From Linanthus parryae (taxonomy: Eukaryota > Streptophyta > Magnoliopsida > Ericales > Polemoniaceae), in NCBI GenBank assembly GCA_023055425.1, contig JALGPY010000010.1, positions 49,533,863 to 49,597,862 of the forward strand: a DNA stretch of 64,000 nt, given 5' to 3'. The notes beneath the pieces were generated by a model. It did not search any database. It had not been told where the DNA came from and was given only the letters and a program-made list of their open reading frames with translations. Positions 21,114 through 32,456 of this stretch are shown here, in pieces. Within the stretch, counting starts at the first letter, position 1, and each line of letters opens with the position of its first letter. The position numbers and the translations under genes were made by a program.

Positions 21114-22545
21114 TGTAGGGTTTTGATTCATGGATCTCGCAAACGGAAGCATAATCAAACAAACAACCATGCAAAAACCCTCCAAGGATCACAAGTCTAG
21201 ATGCATAACGATAGTGAAGGTAAGAAATCATAAACACACCTTTGGGTTCTCCTTGATGACTTCAAACGCGAATAGTGTCACGTTCTCTATAGTTGATCCA
21301 CGCCTAGAGTTGATCCTAGATCTTCAATCTCCTTGGTGCTAGCCCGGAATGAGAGGAGGGTGAAGGAATCACGCAAAACGAGGCACAAAGAGGGGTTCGG
21401 CCCTCTTGTGGCGTCGGGGACGAGGGGGCGGCGGCAAGGGGGCGGCGTCCTCCTTGTTGCTTGCTCTCTCTCTCCTTTGTTCTCTCCCACTCTTGTTATG
21501 TTCTCTTTTAGAGCATAAGTTATGAGGAAGGAAGGAAGGAGGGTCCTTTATATAGTCCAACAACTCCTTGTTAACTACCTAAAGGACTTATTCTAGTCCT
21601 ACTAGAATTCAATTTAGTCCCTTCCTTGCAAATTAGTCCCTACTAAGTTTGCAAGGGTTTGCAAAGTGATCCTTCTAATTAATTAATCCAATTAATTAAT
21701 TCCCAAATCTAGTACAACTCTATATAGCGTGTGACCCCATAGGTTCTATCTAGTTGGTAGCAACTCTTTGCTAATATGGAGCGGTTTCTAGCAAAACATC
21801 CATTCTAGCCAACTAATAGAATAGTCATCTAGACAACCTTGTACAAGTAATTGTCTCATCCCTTTGCCTCCATATCCGGATTGGACACGAGACATACAAG
21901 TCACACTCGTATATCCAATCCCTAGTTTCTCGATCCATGGAATAGCCTTATTCGTGCAAATAACATCAATATCCCATATATTGATTTATTTGAGTCTGGC
22001 CAGACATTCTATAAGAACTATCCTCGAGTGGCCTTGAATATTTGCTCCCGTTATGTGGGAGGGGCAAATCTTCTCTACGTCCACTACGATCTCTAAGCTT
22101 GCTTCTCATTGTATCCAGTACACGCCTTTATAACTACCCAGTTACGGTGTAGCGTTTAACGCTACCAAGATCACAATGATCCACAACTAGAATATCTAGT
22201 GACTTCAAGTCTAAGGATGACAATACCATTGTACCCGAGAAGCACTTGTGACTTAACATAACGTGTATGTAGCCTTCTCGGTGATGGGTCAATCCAGTGC
22301 AACATTCCGTAATGCACACCTATGTGTTGGATCGTGATATCTCCATATCAATCCAACCCCATACTAGTCTATAGATGATTGTCCCATTTAATCATTATAC
22401 TCGACTAGGGATATTTAAGATAAACAACACGATTGTAAATCTAAGGACTTCATTATATTAAATATCCAATAAATAATAAATGAATTTTGTAGCCAATTAC
22501 AAATTCATACTAAACTAGATTGCCTCTAGGGCATCTATTCCAACA
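21114..22545 (-). mobile_element. Young Copia element, 3' LTR
   Basis: This 1432-bp LTR is paired with the identical-length LTR at 28193-29624. I count about six differences (0.4%). The element lies on the minus strand, so this is its 3' LTR; read in element sense it begins TGTTGGAATAGATGCCC and ends CCCTACA. The polypurine-like GTGGGAGAC (element sense) abuts it at 22546. The target duplication is GCAGG. It contains one isolated palindrome, GTAGCGTTTAACGCTAC, near 22147. Confidence 0.95.
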
Positions 22546-22656
22546 GTCTCCCACTTGCACTAGAGCCAATCTGGCGCATCTCGTATGCCCATACTCCTAG
22601 TGTGCCCTTCATGCTTCCACTGCGTGAGAGGCTTCGTAAGCGGGTCTGACAGATTA

Positions 22657-25600
22657 TCATCTGTAGGAATCTTTGCATATCCGAACGTCTCCTCTATCGA
22701 TAATATCTCGAATCAGATGAAACTTCCTGAGCACATGCTTGGACTTCTGGTGCGATCTTGGTTCCTTTGATTGCGCGATCGCCCCAGTGTTGTCACAGAA
22801 TAACTCCACTGGATCCGCAATGCTAGGGACCACACCAAGTTCAGAAACAAACTTTCTGATCCAAACAGCCTCCTTTGCTGCGCCATTTGCAGCAATGTAC
22901 TCAGCCTCTGTTGTAGAATCAGCTACCGTCTCTTGCTTGGAACTCTTCCAGCTCACCGCTGCTCCATTCAGGCAAAACACATATCCCGATTGTGATCTAA
23001 AGTCATCTCTATCGGTTTGGAAGCTTGCATCAGTGTAACCCCTTACACGCAACTCTTCCTCACCGCAAAACATCAGGAAAGCATCCTTAGTTCTTCTCAA
23101 GTACTTTAGGATGTTCTTGACAGCAATCCAGTGACTCTCACCTGGATTGGATTGGTATCTGTTTGTCATACTCAAGGCATATGACACATATGGTCTAGTA
23201 CATAACATGGCGTACATGATAGATCCTATGGCCGAGGCATAGGGAATCCTACTCATGCGTTCCTTCTCAATCTCATTGGAAGGACAACCACTCTTCGAAA
23301 GAGCGATTCCATGTGACATGGGCAAGAATCCCTTCTTGGAATCTTGCATGTTGAACCGTTTCAACACCTTGTCAATATATGTACTCTGACTTAGGCCTAG
23401 CAACCTCTTAGATCTATCTCTATAGATCTTTATACCGAGTATATAGGCTGCTTCCCCTAAGTCTTTCATTGAGAAACACTTTCCTAGCCAATCTTTCACA
23501 GATTGCAGCATGGGAATGTCGTTTCCAATGAGTAGTATGTCATCCACATACAAGACCAGAAAAGCTACAGAGCTCCCACTAACCTTCTTGTAAACACAAG
23601 ACTCATCTTCGTTTCTAATGAAGCCAAACTCTTTGACCACTTCATCAAAACGTCGATTCCAACTCCTAGAAGCTTGCTTCAATCCATAAATGGATCGTTG
23701 CAGTTTACAGACTTTGTTGGCTTGCTTTGGATCCTCAAAACCCTCCGGCTGTATCATATACACGTCCTCGAGGAGATTCCCATAAAGGAATGTTGTTTTG
23801 ACATCCATCTGCCAAATCTCATAGTCGTAGTATGCTGCAATCGCAAGTAGGATTCGGATGGATTTGGTCATTGCGACTGGTGAAAAGGTTTCATCATAGT
23901 CAATACCATGAATCTGTCTGAATCCTTTAGCCACCAATCGGCCCTTATAGGTAATCACATTACCATCCATGTCGATCTTCTTCTTGAAGACCCACTTGCA
24001 CCCTATGGGTCGCGCCCCATCAGGTGGTTCCACCAAAGTCCATACTTTGTTGGTATACATGGATTCCATCTCGGATCTCATGGCCTCAAGCCACTTCTGC
24101 GAGTCTGGGCCATTCATGGCCTCCTCATAGGTAGTAGGCTCATCATCTATGAGCATCGTGTCACCGGAATCAGTTACGAGAAGTCCGTACCTCTCGGGTT
24201 CCTGGCGCACTCTACTAGATCTACGAAGCTCTTGTGTTACCTGAACAGGTGGATCCACAACTGCTTGTGATTCCTGTTCATGTTCCATAATCGGTTCAGT
24301 GATTTTTGGTTCTTGAACTTCTTCAAGTTCTACATTCCTACCACTTGCTTCTTTAGAGACAAACTCTCTTTCTAGAAACACGCCGGTCCGAGCAACAAAC
24401 ACTTTGTTCTCGGTTGGATTGTAGAAGTAGTATCCCTTAGTTTCCTTAGGGTACCCCACAAATTTACACTTATCCGATTTAGGCCCTAGCTTGTCTGATT
24501 GTAAACGTTTTACATAGACATCGCAGCCCCAAATCCTCATGAACGACAGTGTGGGACGCCTCCCACTCCACATCTCATATGGTGTCTTCATGACTGATTT
24601 AGATGGAACACGGTTAATGGTGAAAGCTGCACTTAATAGAGCGTAGCCCCAAAATGATAATGGAAGATCGGTTTGACACATCATAGACCGAACCATATCC
24701 AATAGGGTTCGATTCCTCCTCTCGGACACGCCATTCCATTGTGGCGTTCCGGGTGGGGTGAGTTGGGACACGATCCCACACTCTCTAAGATAGTCGTCAA
24801 ACTCTTGGCTTAAGTATTCTCCTCCACGATCCGATCGTAGAGCCTTGATACTTTTGCCAAGTTGCTTTTCTACTTCATTCTTGAATTCTTTGAACACTTC
24901 AAAGGATTCGGATTTTGCCCTCATAAGGTACACAAATCCATATCTACTGTAATCATCAGTAAATGTAATGAAGTATACATAACCACCCCTGGCTGGCGTG
25001 GCAAATGGCCCACACACATCGGTATGTATGAGCGCCAATTGCTCACTAGTCCTCTCACCTTTCTTATTGAAAGGGGACTTTGTCATTTTTCCCAATAAAC
25101 AAGCCTCACATGTCTCATATGATTCAAAATCAAATGAGTCTAGTAATCCATCCTTATGGAGTCTAGATACACGTTTCTCATTTATGTGGCCTAAACGACA
25201 ATGCCATAAATAAGCAGGATTTAAATCATTTATTTTAATCCGCTTGGTATTAATGTTGTAGACAGGATTGCTTAGATCAAGGACATAAAGTCCATTAAAT
25301 AATTGCGCACTAAAATAGTGAATATTATTCAAATAAAAGGAACAACAATTGTTTTTTATTGAAATAATAAAACATTCCTTGTCCAAACAAGTAATAGAAA
25401 TAATGTTTCTGCTCATAGCAGGCACAAAATAGCAATTATTTAATTCTAAAACTAATCCTGAAGGCAGAGATAGCTCGCACACGCCTATGGCCAACGCAGC
25501 AACCTTTGCTCCATTCCCAACGCGCAGATCTACCTCCCCTTTAGCCAATCTTTTACTTCTCTTTAGATCCTGCATATTTCGACAAATATGAGATCCACAT

Positions 25601-26511
25601 CCAGTATCTAATACCCATGATGTGGAGACAGTTAAATTGACATCTACAACAAAAATACCTGGTGGTGGTGGAATCACTATTCCAAGCCTCTTGTCCTCCA
25701 GATATTTTGGGCAGTTCCTCCTCCAGTGTCCAGGTTGACTACAGTAGTGACATTCACCCTTAGTCACGACCTTGGCAATGCCACCAACAGGCTTAAGGGC
25801 TTGTTCCTTGGACTTAGCAACTGACTTGCCCTTGCCCTTGGAGGAAGATGCAAACTTTTTGCCCTTTCCTTTATGCACCATCATAATGGCCTTGCCCTTA
25901 CCCTTGTTGATGCTCTGTTCAGCCGTCCTCAACATGTTGAGCAAATCTGGCAGTGGTTTAACGATCTCGTTCATGTTATAGTTCATAATGAACTGTCCAT
26001 AACTTTCAGGCAACGATTGCAACACGAGATCGGTTGCCAACTCTTGGCCGACCGGGAACCCAAGCCGGGCGAGATTCTCCAAGTACCCGATCATTCGGAG
26101 TACATGGGGTCCCACCGGGTTCCCTTCTTCCAGATGACATTTGAACAGTGCCTTTGAGACCTCATACCTCTCTACCCTCGCCTGCTCTTGGAAGAGCTGC
26201 TTTAGATGTTCGATCATATCGACAGCATTCATGTTCTCATGTTGCTTGTGAAGCTCAGAGGTCATGGTGCAAAGCATTAGGCAGGCCGCATCATTAGCGT
26301 CGTCAACACGCTTTTGATACGCCTTTAAGGCAGCAGGTGTCTGATTCTCTGGACCTTCTGGAACATGCTCCTCTATTGCGTACAGCTTCTTCTCTTGCTT
26401 GAGAACAATTCTCAAGTTTCTGTACCAATCAAGAAAGTTGGTTCCAGAGAGCTTGTCCTTCTCAAGGACAGATCGTAGGGAATGTTGTGAACTCGATGAG
26501 TTGTTTGTCAT
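22657..26511 (-). CDS. Copia Gag-Pol polyprotein (1284 aa, near-intact)
   Basis: One long ORF encodes all domains of a Ty1/Copia polyprotein. Gag is at about residues 1-250 (KLSGTNFLDWYRNLRIVLKQ). A CCHC knuckle (CHYCSQPGHWRRNC) is near 254 and protease (WVLDTGCGSHI) near 300. The integrase zinc region is at about 440-475, with core motifs HTDVCGPF, SDRGGEY and PQWNGVSERRNRT up to 640. Reverse transcriptase is at about 815-1005 (MDVKTTFLYGN, YVDDILLIGND), and RNase H at about 1160-1275 (YTDASFQ, STTEAEYIA, FCDNTGAI). The start ATG at 26509-26511 opens a typical Gag N-terminus. The frame ends about 35 codons early: the usual C-terminal tail is present at 22551-22660 in another frame, so one nucleotide was probably gained or lost near 22665. 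The conserved cores are complete. Confidence 0.93.
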   Translation of the reverse strand: MTNNSSSSQHSLRSVLEKDKLSGTNFLDWYRNLRIVLKQEKKLYAIEEHVPEGPENQTPAALKAYQKRVDDANDAACLMLCTMTSELHKQHENMNAVDMIEHLKQLFQEQARVERYEVSKALFKCHLEEGNPVGPHVLRMIGYLENLARLGFPVGQELATDLVLQSLPESYGQFIMNYNMNEIVKPLPDLLNMLRTAEQSINKGKGKAIMMVHKGKGKKFASSSKGKGKSVAKSKEQALKPVGGIAKVVTKGECHYCSQPGHWRRNCPKYLEDKRLGIVIPPPPGIFVVDVNLTVSTSWVLDTGCGSHICRNMQDLKRSKRLAKGEVDLRVGNGAKVAALAIGVCELSLPSGLVLELNNCYFVPAMSRNIISITCLDKECFIISIKNNCCSFYLNNIHYFSAQLFNGLYVLDLSNPVYNINTKRIKINDLNPAYLWHCRLGHINEKRVSRLHKDGLLDSFDFESYETCEACLLGKMTKSPFNKKGERTSEQLALIHTDVCGPFATPARGGYVYFITFTDDYSRYGFVYLMRAKSESFEVFKEFKNEVEKQLGKSIKALRSDRGGEYLSQEFDDYLRECGIVSQLTPPGTPQWNGVSERRNRTLLDMVRSMMCQTDLPLSFWGYALLSAAFTINRVPSKSVMKTPYEMWSGRRPTLSFMRIWGCDVYVKRLQSDKLGPKSDKCKFVGYPKETKGYYFYNPTENKVFVARTGVFLEREFVSKEASGRNVELEEVQEPKITEPIMEHEQESQAVVDPPVQVTQELRRSSRVRQEPERYGLLVTDSGDTMLIDDEPTTYEEAMNGPDSQKWLEAMRSEMESMYTNKVWTLVEPPDGARPIGCKWVFKKKIDMDGNVITYKGRLVAKGFRQIHGIDYDETFSPVAMTKSIRILLAIAAYYDYEIWQMDVKTTFLYGNLLEDVYMIQPEGFEDPKQANKVCKLQRSIYGLKQASRSWNRRFDEVVKEFGFIRNEDESCVYKKVSGSSVAFLVLYVDDILLIGNDIPMLQSVKDWLGKCFSMKDLGEAAYILGIKIYRDRSKRLLGLSQSTYIDKVLKRFNMQDSKKGFLPMSHGIALSKSGCPSNEIEKERMSRIPYASAIGSIMYAMLCTRPYVSYALSMTNRYQSNPGESHWIAVKNILKYLRRTKDAFLMFCGEEELRVRGYTDASFQTDRDDFRSQSGYVFCLNGAAVSWKSSKQETVADSTTEAEYIAANGAAKEAVWIRKFVSELGVVPSIADPVELFCDNTGAIAQSKEPRSHQKSKHVLRKFHLIRDIIDRGDVRICKDSYR

Positions 26512-28178
26512 TTGGAATTCTACAAAAGGAAAATACGCAAGTTTTATTATTTGTGAATTTTTGACTATATTTAATAATGGCTAGTTTATTAAATATAGCT
26601 CCCACTATTTTTCTACGGATTAATAACCCTCAAGATATTAATGCGGAAAATATCCTTATATTTTCTAGTGGGCCAAGATCCATCTTTTTCATCTCCTTAT
26701 GAGCTTGCTTTGGCAAGTCACCCATAATTCGATTACTTCTTAGGTAGGAACAATTCCAATTGCATCCCTTATGCAACTCTTGGTTCAATCGGGCAAATAA
26801 CTCCTTATTTATCCATCCATATGGATAATCCCAATTGATTGCCTCTAGGTTTCTTAATCAAATTAATAGCCTAGTTGTGTTCAACCTCTTATCTAAACAA
26901 TTGCACATTGTTACGTGCCATCGCATTCCATCATTATGAACCAAGTCGCCATGCTTTGGCACGCACGAACTTGACAAATAATGATGATAATGAGTGTTTA
27001 AATAACGAGAAGGCAAGAACACAATATTTAAATTTTGAGGGATTTTCAAGTTTTAATTATTTTGTTGATCAATATCAACTAATCTATCTATTTGAGTTTG
27101 GGCACAACTCCAAATAATAGATCCGGGTTGTCTAATTATCTTATTATCCTAATTGCATGCATCATCCATACACCAACCACACAAATAATAAGACAATAAA
27201 TAAACAACCACAAAACAGAAATTAAACGTGATGTGGATATGGCCTTTTCTAGACTAAGATAATTCCAAGCCAATGGAATTATCTATGAACCCTAAACAAA
27301 CACATCTCCATGCGTCTTGATCTTTTGGTCCATCCTTCATAGTCATGTGGAATGCTCCATGCTCCATGCTCCATCTTTTGTGGCTCCTTTTGGTTTTGGG
27401 CTTCTTTTCTCCAATCTTGGCTAACAATCTACTTTATCTAGCACTAGCTAATATCTATAATAAATAAAATAAATCTCACAAGTTGAGAAAAAAAATGGCA
27501 CGCAGGCCATAAAACCCTAATTAATTATTACAATTAATTGATCAGCTCGCAGGCCGTAAAACCAAAACAAAAAATTAAACATCCACATCAAACCACATCC
27601 TAAGGCCATATCCAATCACCATGCGATTTGCACATAAACAGTTAAAATCCAATTTTAACGCGCTTGGTCAATTTTAATTGATTTTAGGATTTCTAGGGTT
27701 AAAACGGTCCATGGGCCCAACAATCCAATTGCCCGGGCCCAAACAAAGTGAACCATAAAGCCCTAGGGCTGGCCCGGCCCAAAACCCGCAAGCTAGGCCC
27801 GCGGGTTAGGGCCGCCCGGCCCCTTAGGGCGCCAAGCTTGGGCGGCAAGCAAGGGGGCGGTCCCCTAGGGGGCCGAACCTCCTTGTGGAGGTTGTTTCCA
27901 AAACAACCTCCTTGCTTGGAGCCCAAGTTTGGTTGTTTCCTTGTTTTGGGAGAACTCCTTCTTCCCCAAGGATGCCCAAACCCTAGATCTTAGATCCTAA
28001 AATTTCTCAAACTCACCAATTCATGCATCCAATGCAATAATTGGGTCTTGTTATGATTAATTCTCTGACAAATTGCATCCAATGCTTGATTTGTCTTGTT
28101 TTACGCGATAAACAACAAATTAAGGTGTAAAACAACAAGAATGTAACACATAAACTACGTTTATGCTCTATGACCTGT
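26512..28178 (-). other. Copia 5' leader (untranslated)
   Basis: This 1.67-kb stretch between the primer site and Gag has no supported ORF. It includes a GC-rich block at 27700-27990 (GGGCCGAACC and CCCGCGGGTTAGGGCCG-type text) with short ORFs on both strands that I regard as chance. Long leaders with packaging signals are common in plant Copia elements. Confidence 0.6.
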
Positions 28179-28192
28179 GGCTCTGATACCAC
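28179..28192 (-). promoter_or_regulatory. Primer binding site (initiator tRNA-Met), Copia
   Basis: On the minus strand TGGTATCAGAGCC lies directly inside the 5' LTR, the classic Copia primer site. Confidence 0.92.
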
Positions 28193-29624
28193 TGTAGGGT
28201 TTTGATTCATGGATCGCGCAAACGGAAGCATAATCAAACAAACAACCATGCAAAAACCCTCCAAGGATCACAAGTCTAGATGCATAACGATAGTGAAGGT
28301 AAGAAATCATAAACACACCTTTGGGTTCTCCTTGATGACTTCAAACGCGAATAGTGTCACGTTCTCTATAGTTGATCCACGCCTAGAGTTGATCCTAGAT
28401 CTCCAATCTCCTTGGTGCTAGCCCGGAATGAGAGGAGGGTGAAGGAATCACGCAAAACGAGGCACAAAGAGGGGTTCGGCCCTCTTGTGGCGTCGGGGAC
28501 GAGGGGGCGGCGGCAAGGGGGCGGCGTCCTCCTTGTTGCTTGCTCTCTCTCTCCTTTGTTCTCTCCCACTCTTGTTATGTTCTCTTTTAGAGCATAAGTT
28601 ATGAGGAAGGAAGGAAGGAGGGTCCTTTATATAGTCCAACAACTCCTTGTTAACTACCTAAAGGACTTATTCTAGTCCTACTAGAATTCAATTTAGTCCC
28701 TTCCTTGCAAATTAGTCCCTACTAAGTTTGCAAGGGTTTGCAAAGTGATCCTTCTAATTAATTAATCCAATTAATTAATTCCCAAATCTAGTACAACTCT
28801 ATATAGCGTGTGACCCCATAGGTTCTATCTAGTTGGTAGCAACTCTTTGCTAATATGGAGCGGTTTCTAGCAAAACATCCATTCTAGCCAACTAATAGAA
28901 TAGTCATCTAGACAACCTTGTACAAGTAATTGTCTCATCCCTTTGCCTCCATATCCGGATTGGACACGAGACATACAAGTCACACTCGTATATCCAATCC
29001 CTAGTTTCTCGATCCATGGAATAGCCTTATTCGTGCAAATAACATCAATATCCCATATATTGATTTATTTGAGTCTGGCCAGACATTCTATAAGCACTAT
29101 CCTCGAGTGGCCTTGGATATTTGCTCCCGTTATGTGGGAGGGGCAAATCCTCTCTACGTCCACTACGATCTCTAAGCTTGCTTCTCATTGTATCCAGTAC
29201 ACGCCTTTATAACTACCCAGTTACGGTGTAGCGTTTAACGCTACCAAGATCACAATGATCCACAACTAGAATATCTAGTGACTTCAAGTCTAAGGATGAC
29301 AATACCATTGTACCCGAGAAGCACTTGTGACTTAACATAACGTGTATGTAGCCTTCTCGGTGATGGGTCAATCCAGTGCAACATTCCGTAATGCACACCT
29401 ATGTGTTGGATCGTGATATCTCCATATCAATCCAACCCCATACTAGTCTATAGATGATTGTCCCATTTAATCATTATACTCGACTAGGGATATTTAAGAT
29501 AAACAACACGATTGTAAATCTAAGGACTTCATTATATTAAATATCCAATAAATAATAAATGAATTTTCTAGCCAATTACAAATTCATACTAAACTAGATT
29601 GCCTCTAGGGCATCTATTCCAACA
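28193..29624 (-). mobile_element. Young Copia element, 5' LTR
   Basis: This is the same length (1432 bp) as the copy at 21114-22545. Differences noticed are TCTCGC/TCGCGC, CTTCAA/CTCCAA, AAGAAC/AAGCAC, TTGAAT/TTGGAT, ATCTTC/ATCCTC and TTTGTA/TTTCTA. At a commonly assumed plant rate near 1.3e-8 per site per year this is roughly 0.15-0.2 million years, with wide error. Confidence 0.95.
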
Positions 29625-29629
29625 GCAGG

Positions 29630-30017
29630 ATCGTGACAGCCTGTGGAATCTGAAAGGTTACTGCACAATCGGTACGTGGCACGGGTAATTAAAACTGCGA
29701 GTGTTTTCATATCAAACCGAAGAACATAATTCTGAAGAAACCCTAGGGGATCCTGGACCTAGTATTCCAAACCCTAGATTTACAACTTTCAAGATTTTCA
29801 GAAAAACGTCACAAAAAATATTTGCGTTTTATTTTGTTTATTTTTAGTTTATAGTTAGTCACAATCCCAAACTAATCCTCCTTTTATACTCTGGAAGTTA
29901 AAACTGATTTCTCGAAAAAACCCGAAATAGTCCTCGTGGGAACGATCACCCGAGCTTAATTACGCCCGGTATTACAAGATTCGTATACTTGCGAACAGCA
30001 CGTTAGTTTGCGCATCA
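29630..30017 (+). mobile_element. Gypsy 5' LTR, second part
   Basis: The Gypsy LTR resumes after the GCAGG duplication with ATCGTGACAGC and ends in GCGCATCA. It matches 41956-42343 of the 3' LTR. Confidence 0.93.
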
Positions 30018-30023
30018 AGTTTT

Positions 30024-30041
30024 TGGCGCCGTTGCCGGGGA
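30024..30041 (+). promoter_or_regulatory. Primer binding site (tRNA-Asp type), Gypsy
   Basis: TGGCGCCGTTGCCGGGGA lies 6 nt after the LTR. This primer site is characteristic of the Athila/Tat branch of plant Gypsy elements, where tRNA-Asp is the usual primer. Confidence 0.85.
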
Positions 30042-30155
30042 CTTTTTAGGGTTAATTTAGTTATCAGAATTAGTTTTCGGAGTTTTTATTTTTCAGTTTC
30101 GTTATTTTTCTTTTATCTCACTGCTTTTTGAATCTGCGTTTTCAGGACTGTTCAG

Positions 30156-32456
30156 TTGATGCCCAGATTGCCTCGCAGTTTGGTAACACCACTCGACAAT
30201 CCAGAAAAGCTGTACACCGAACAGAACCGCAGAAACCGAGAAAGCAGGATGGCAACCAACCAGAGAGATCCACCCGAGAACACCGAAGCCGGTGGACAGG
30301 AACGAGAGACACGTACCCCAGCCCAGATGGCTCGGTACATTGGGGAACTTGTCACAGCGGGACTTGCTGCCCGAAGCAACCAGAGAACATATAACCGATC
30401 GGGGAAGGCGTTGGTGGAAAATTTCGAAGTCCCCACCGGGGGGCATGAGTGAGCTATTGTGGTGCCCGAGATCACCGCCGAGCACTTTGACATCAAACCA
30501 TCCACCATCCAGACGGTACAAACTCTCTGCCCGTTTCAAGGCAGGGCCGACGAAGACCCGAACGATTTTATCGGGAAATTCGAAGATTACTGCAACAAGG
30601 TCAGATACAAGGGGGTAGAAGCAGAGGCACTCATGCTGATATTATTTCCATACTGTCTTTATGGCGTGGCCAAAGACTGGCTCGAGTCTCGACCGCCCCG
30701 ATCCATCACTACATGGGAAGAGTGTGTCGCAGATTTTCTGGCAAAATTCTATCCCGCCTCCCGAGTCATACAGTTACAGAGCGAGATCCTGTCATTCAGG
30801 CAGAAGATGGGGGAGACGGTGGTAGAAGCATGGGACAGACTCATGAGATTGGTCAAAAGGTGCCCTAACCACGGTTTTGGAGACGCGAAAATCCTGCAGG
30901 TTTTCTACCATGCCCTAGACAGGGAGAACGCCGACAGGATTGACAGAGAGGCCGGGGGAAACTTCTTGTATCACGTGGACAAAGAAGGAGCGTATGACCT
31001 AATGAAGCAGTTGGCCAAGCAGGATACCCGACTGTTTGACGATCGCAGGATGGCGGCTAGGGCCGAACCCGCAGAGGATGACCGGATAGACAATCTAGCG
31101 AGGATCGTTCATGACTTGGTCACGAAAGTCTACTCGGATAAAAAGACTGTTGCAGCAGTCGAAGAACCTGATCTGGACGCAGCCATTGAGGAGCTAAGGA
31201 CCGAAGACACCAACTACGTACAGCAGCAGTGGGACCCGAGCCGGTACCGACCGGGTACGAGAGACCATCCCGGGTTTCGGTACGGAAACCCGAACGCAGC
31301 AGTTTATGCACCGGGATTCCAGCACAGGCCACCAGCCCAGCAGGCTGCCCCGGCCCAGCAGGCTCAGTCATTACCATCTGCGCAGCAGTACGACGCCCAG
31401 ATGAAAGAGATCAAGTCCATGTTCCAGACCATGGAATCCCGATTCAAGCACATGGACGCCCTGACAGCCGACCTGCAGACGACCAAAATGTCACTGCGTG
31501 CTTTGGAGGTACAAGTGGGGCAGTTAGCACAGCAGCTAACGGAGAGACAGCCAGGAAACTTGCCCTCGAATACAGTGAATAATCCACGTGCTCAGATCAA
31601 TGCTATCACCACTCGGAGTGGAGTAGCACTACAGGATCCACCGTATCCTAGCCACGCACGCGCAGAAAAGTCGAAAGAAGTAGAACGCAAACTGTCTGGC
31701 CAGGATAACAGCTCAGTCGACCGCCCCCAGCCGAAGGGCTCGGTTGAGCAGGATGCAGTGCAGAATGAGACAGATGCAGAAACGGTACCTGTCTCCAAGG
31801 AGGTACCATACCCCTTGAAGACACGAAAGAGGGACGATAGCAAGGACTACGCCAGGTTTCTTGAGATGTTCAAGCAGCTGCAGATTAACATACCTTTTGC
31901 CGAGGCTTTGGCTAAGATGCCAACTTACGCCAAATTCCTCAAGGACATCTTGTATGGGAGGAGGCGAATGAGCGATTTCGAGACTATAAACCTGACGGCA
32001 GAAGTGAGCAACTGTGTGAAGAATGGGCTACCGAGGAAGAGAAAAGATCATGGCAGTTTTGTAATACTGGTCACCCTAGGTAACGCTTACACAGGAAAGG
32101 CTCTGTGTGACCTAGGAGCCAGCATCAACCTGATGCCATTAACGATTTTCAAGAGTTTGAAAGTCGGGGAGCCCCGGCCCACCAGAATCATGCTGCAGAT
32201 GGCAGACAGGTCCGTAAAACAGGCTTATGGAGTTATCGAGGATATTTTGGTAAAGGTCGGTGAGCTCATTTTTCCAGCAGATTTCGTTATCCTGGACATG
32301 GAGGCAGGGGAGGTACCGCTCATACAAGGCAGGCCGTTTTTGGCCACTGGAGAAGCTATGATAAATTGCAAGAGCGGGGAACTGACCATGCAGATTAACG
32401 AGGACAAGGTTAAATTTAATGTTTTCAAAAAATCTGCAACTGCCAAATTATTATGA
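30156..32456 (+). pseudogene. Gypsy gag-protease (one in-frame stop, then frame change)
   Basis: The frame probably starts at 30156 (MPRLPRSLVTPLDNPEK) and is broken by a TGA at 30450-30452, where relatives have Trp before AIVVPEI. It then stays open to 32456 (665 codons). The capsid region is clear (DDFLAKFYPASRVIQ-type helices, AVEAWDRLMRLVKRCPNHG-like). A Gln-rich linker and the Athila-type motif QINAITTRSGVALQDPPYP follow. Protease is at about 32040-32400 (LCDLGASINLMP), with Leu at the middle position of the usual D-T/S-G, as is common in Athila proteins. At an A6 run (32427-32432) the frame shifts by one into pol, 38 nt before its own stop. The stop looks like a point mutation TGG to TGA. 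Confidence 0.85.

Noticed and set aside
22147..22163. Palindrome GTAGCGTTTAACGCTAC in the young Copia LTR as a fourth array
   Set aside because: Only one copy per LTR, so no array; kept as a note in the LTR entry.
27699..27993. GC-rich overlapping ORFs in the Copia leader
   Set aside because: Present on both strands in the untranslated leader; composition explains them.
32419..32456. Programmed +1 frameshift between gag and pol
   Set aside because: The Athila group usually has one gag-pol frame and the shift lies at an A6 run; with two other lesions in the same element, mutation is the simpler reading.
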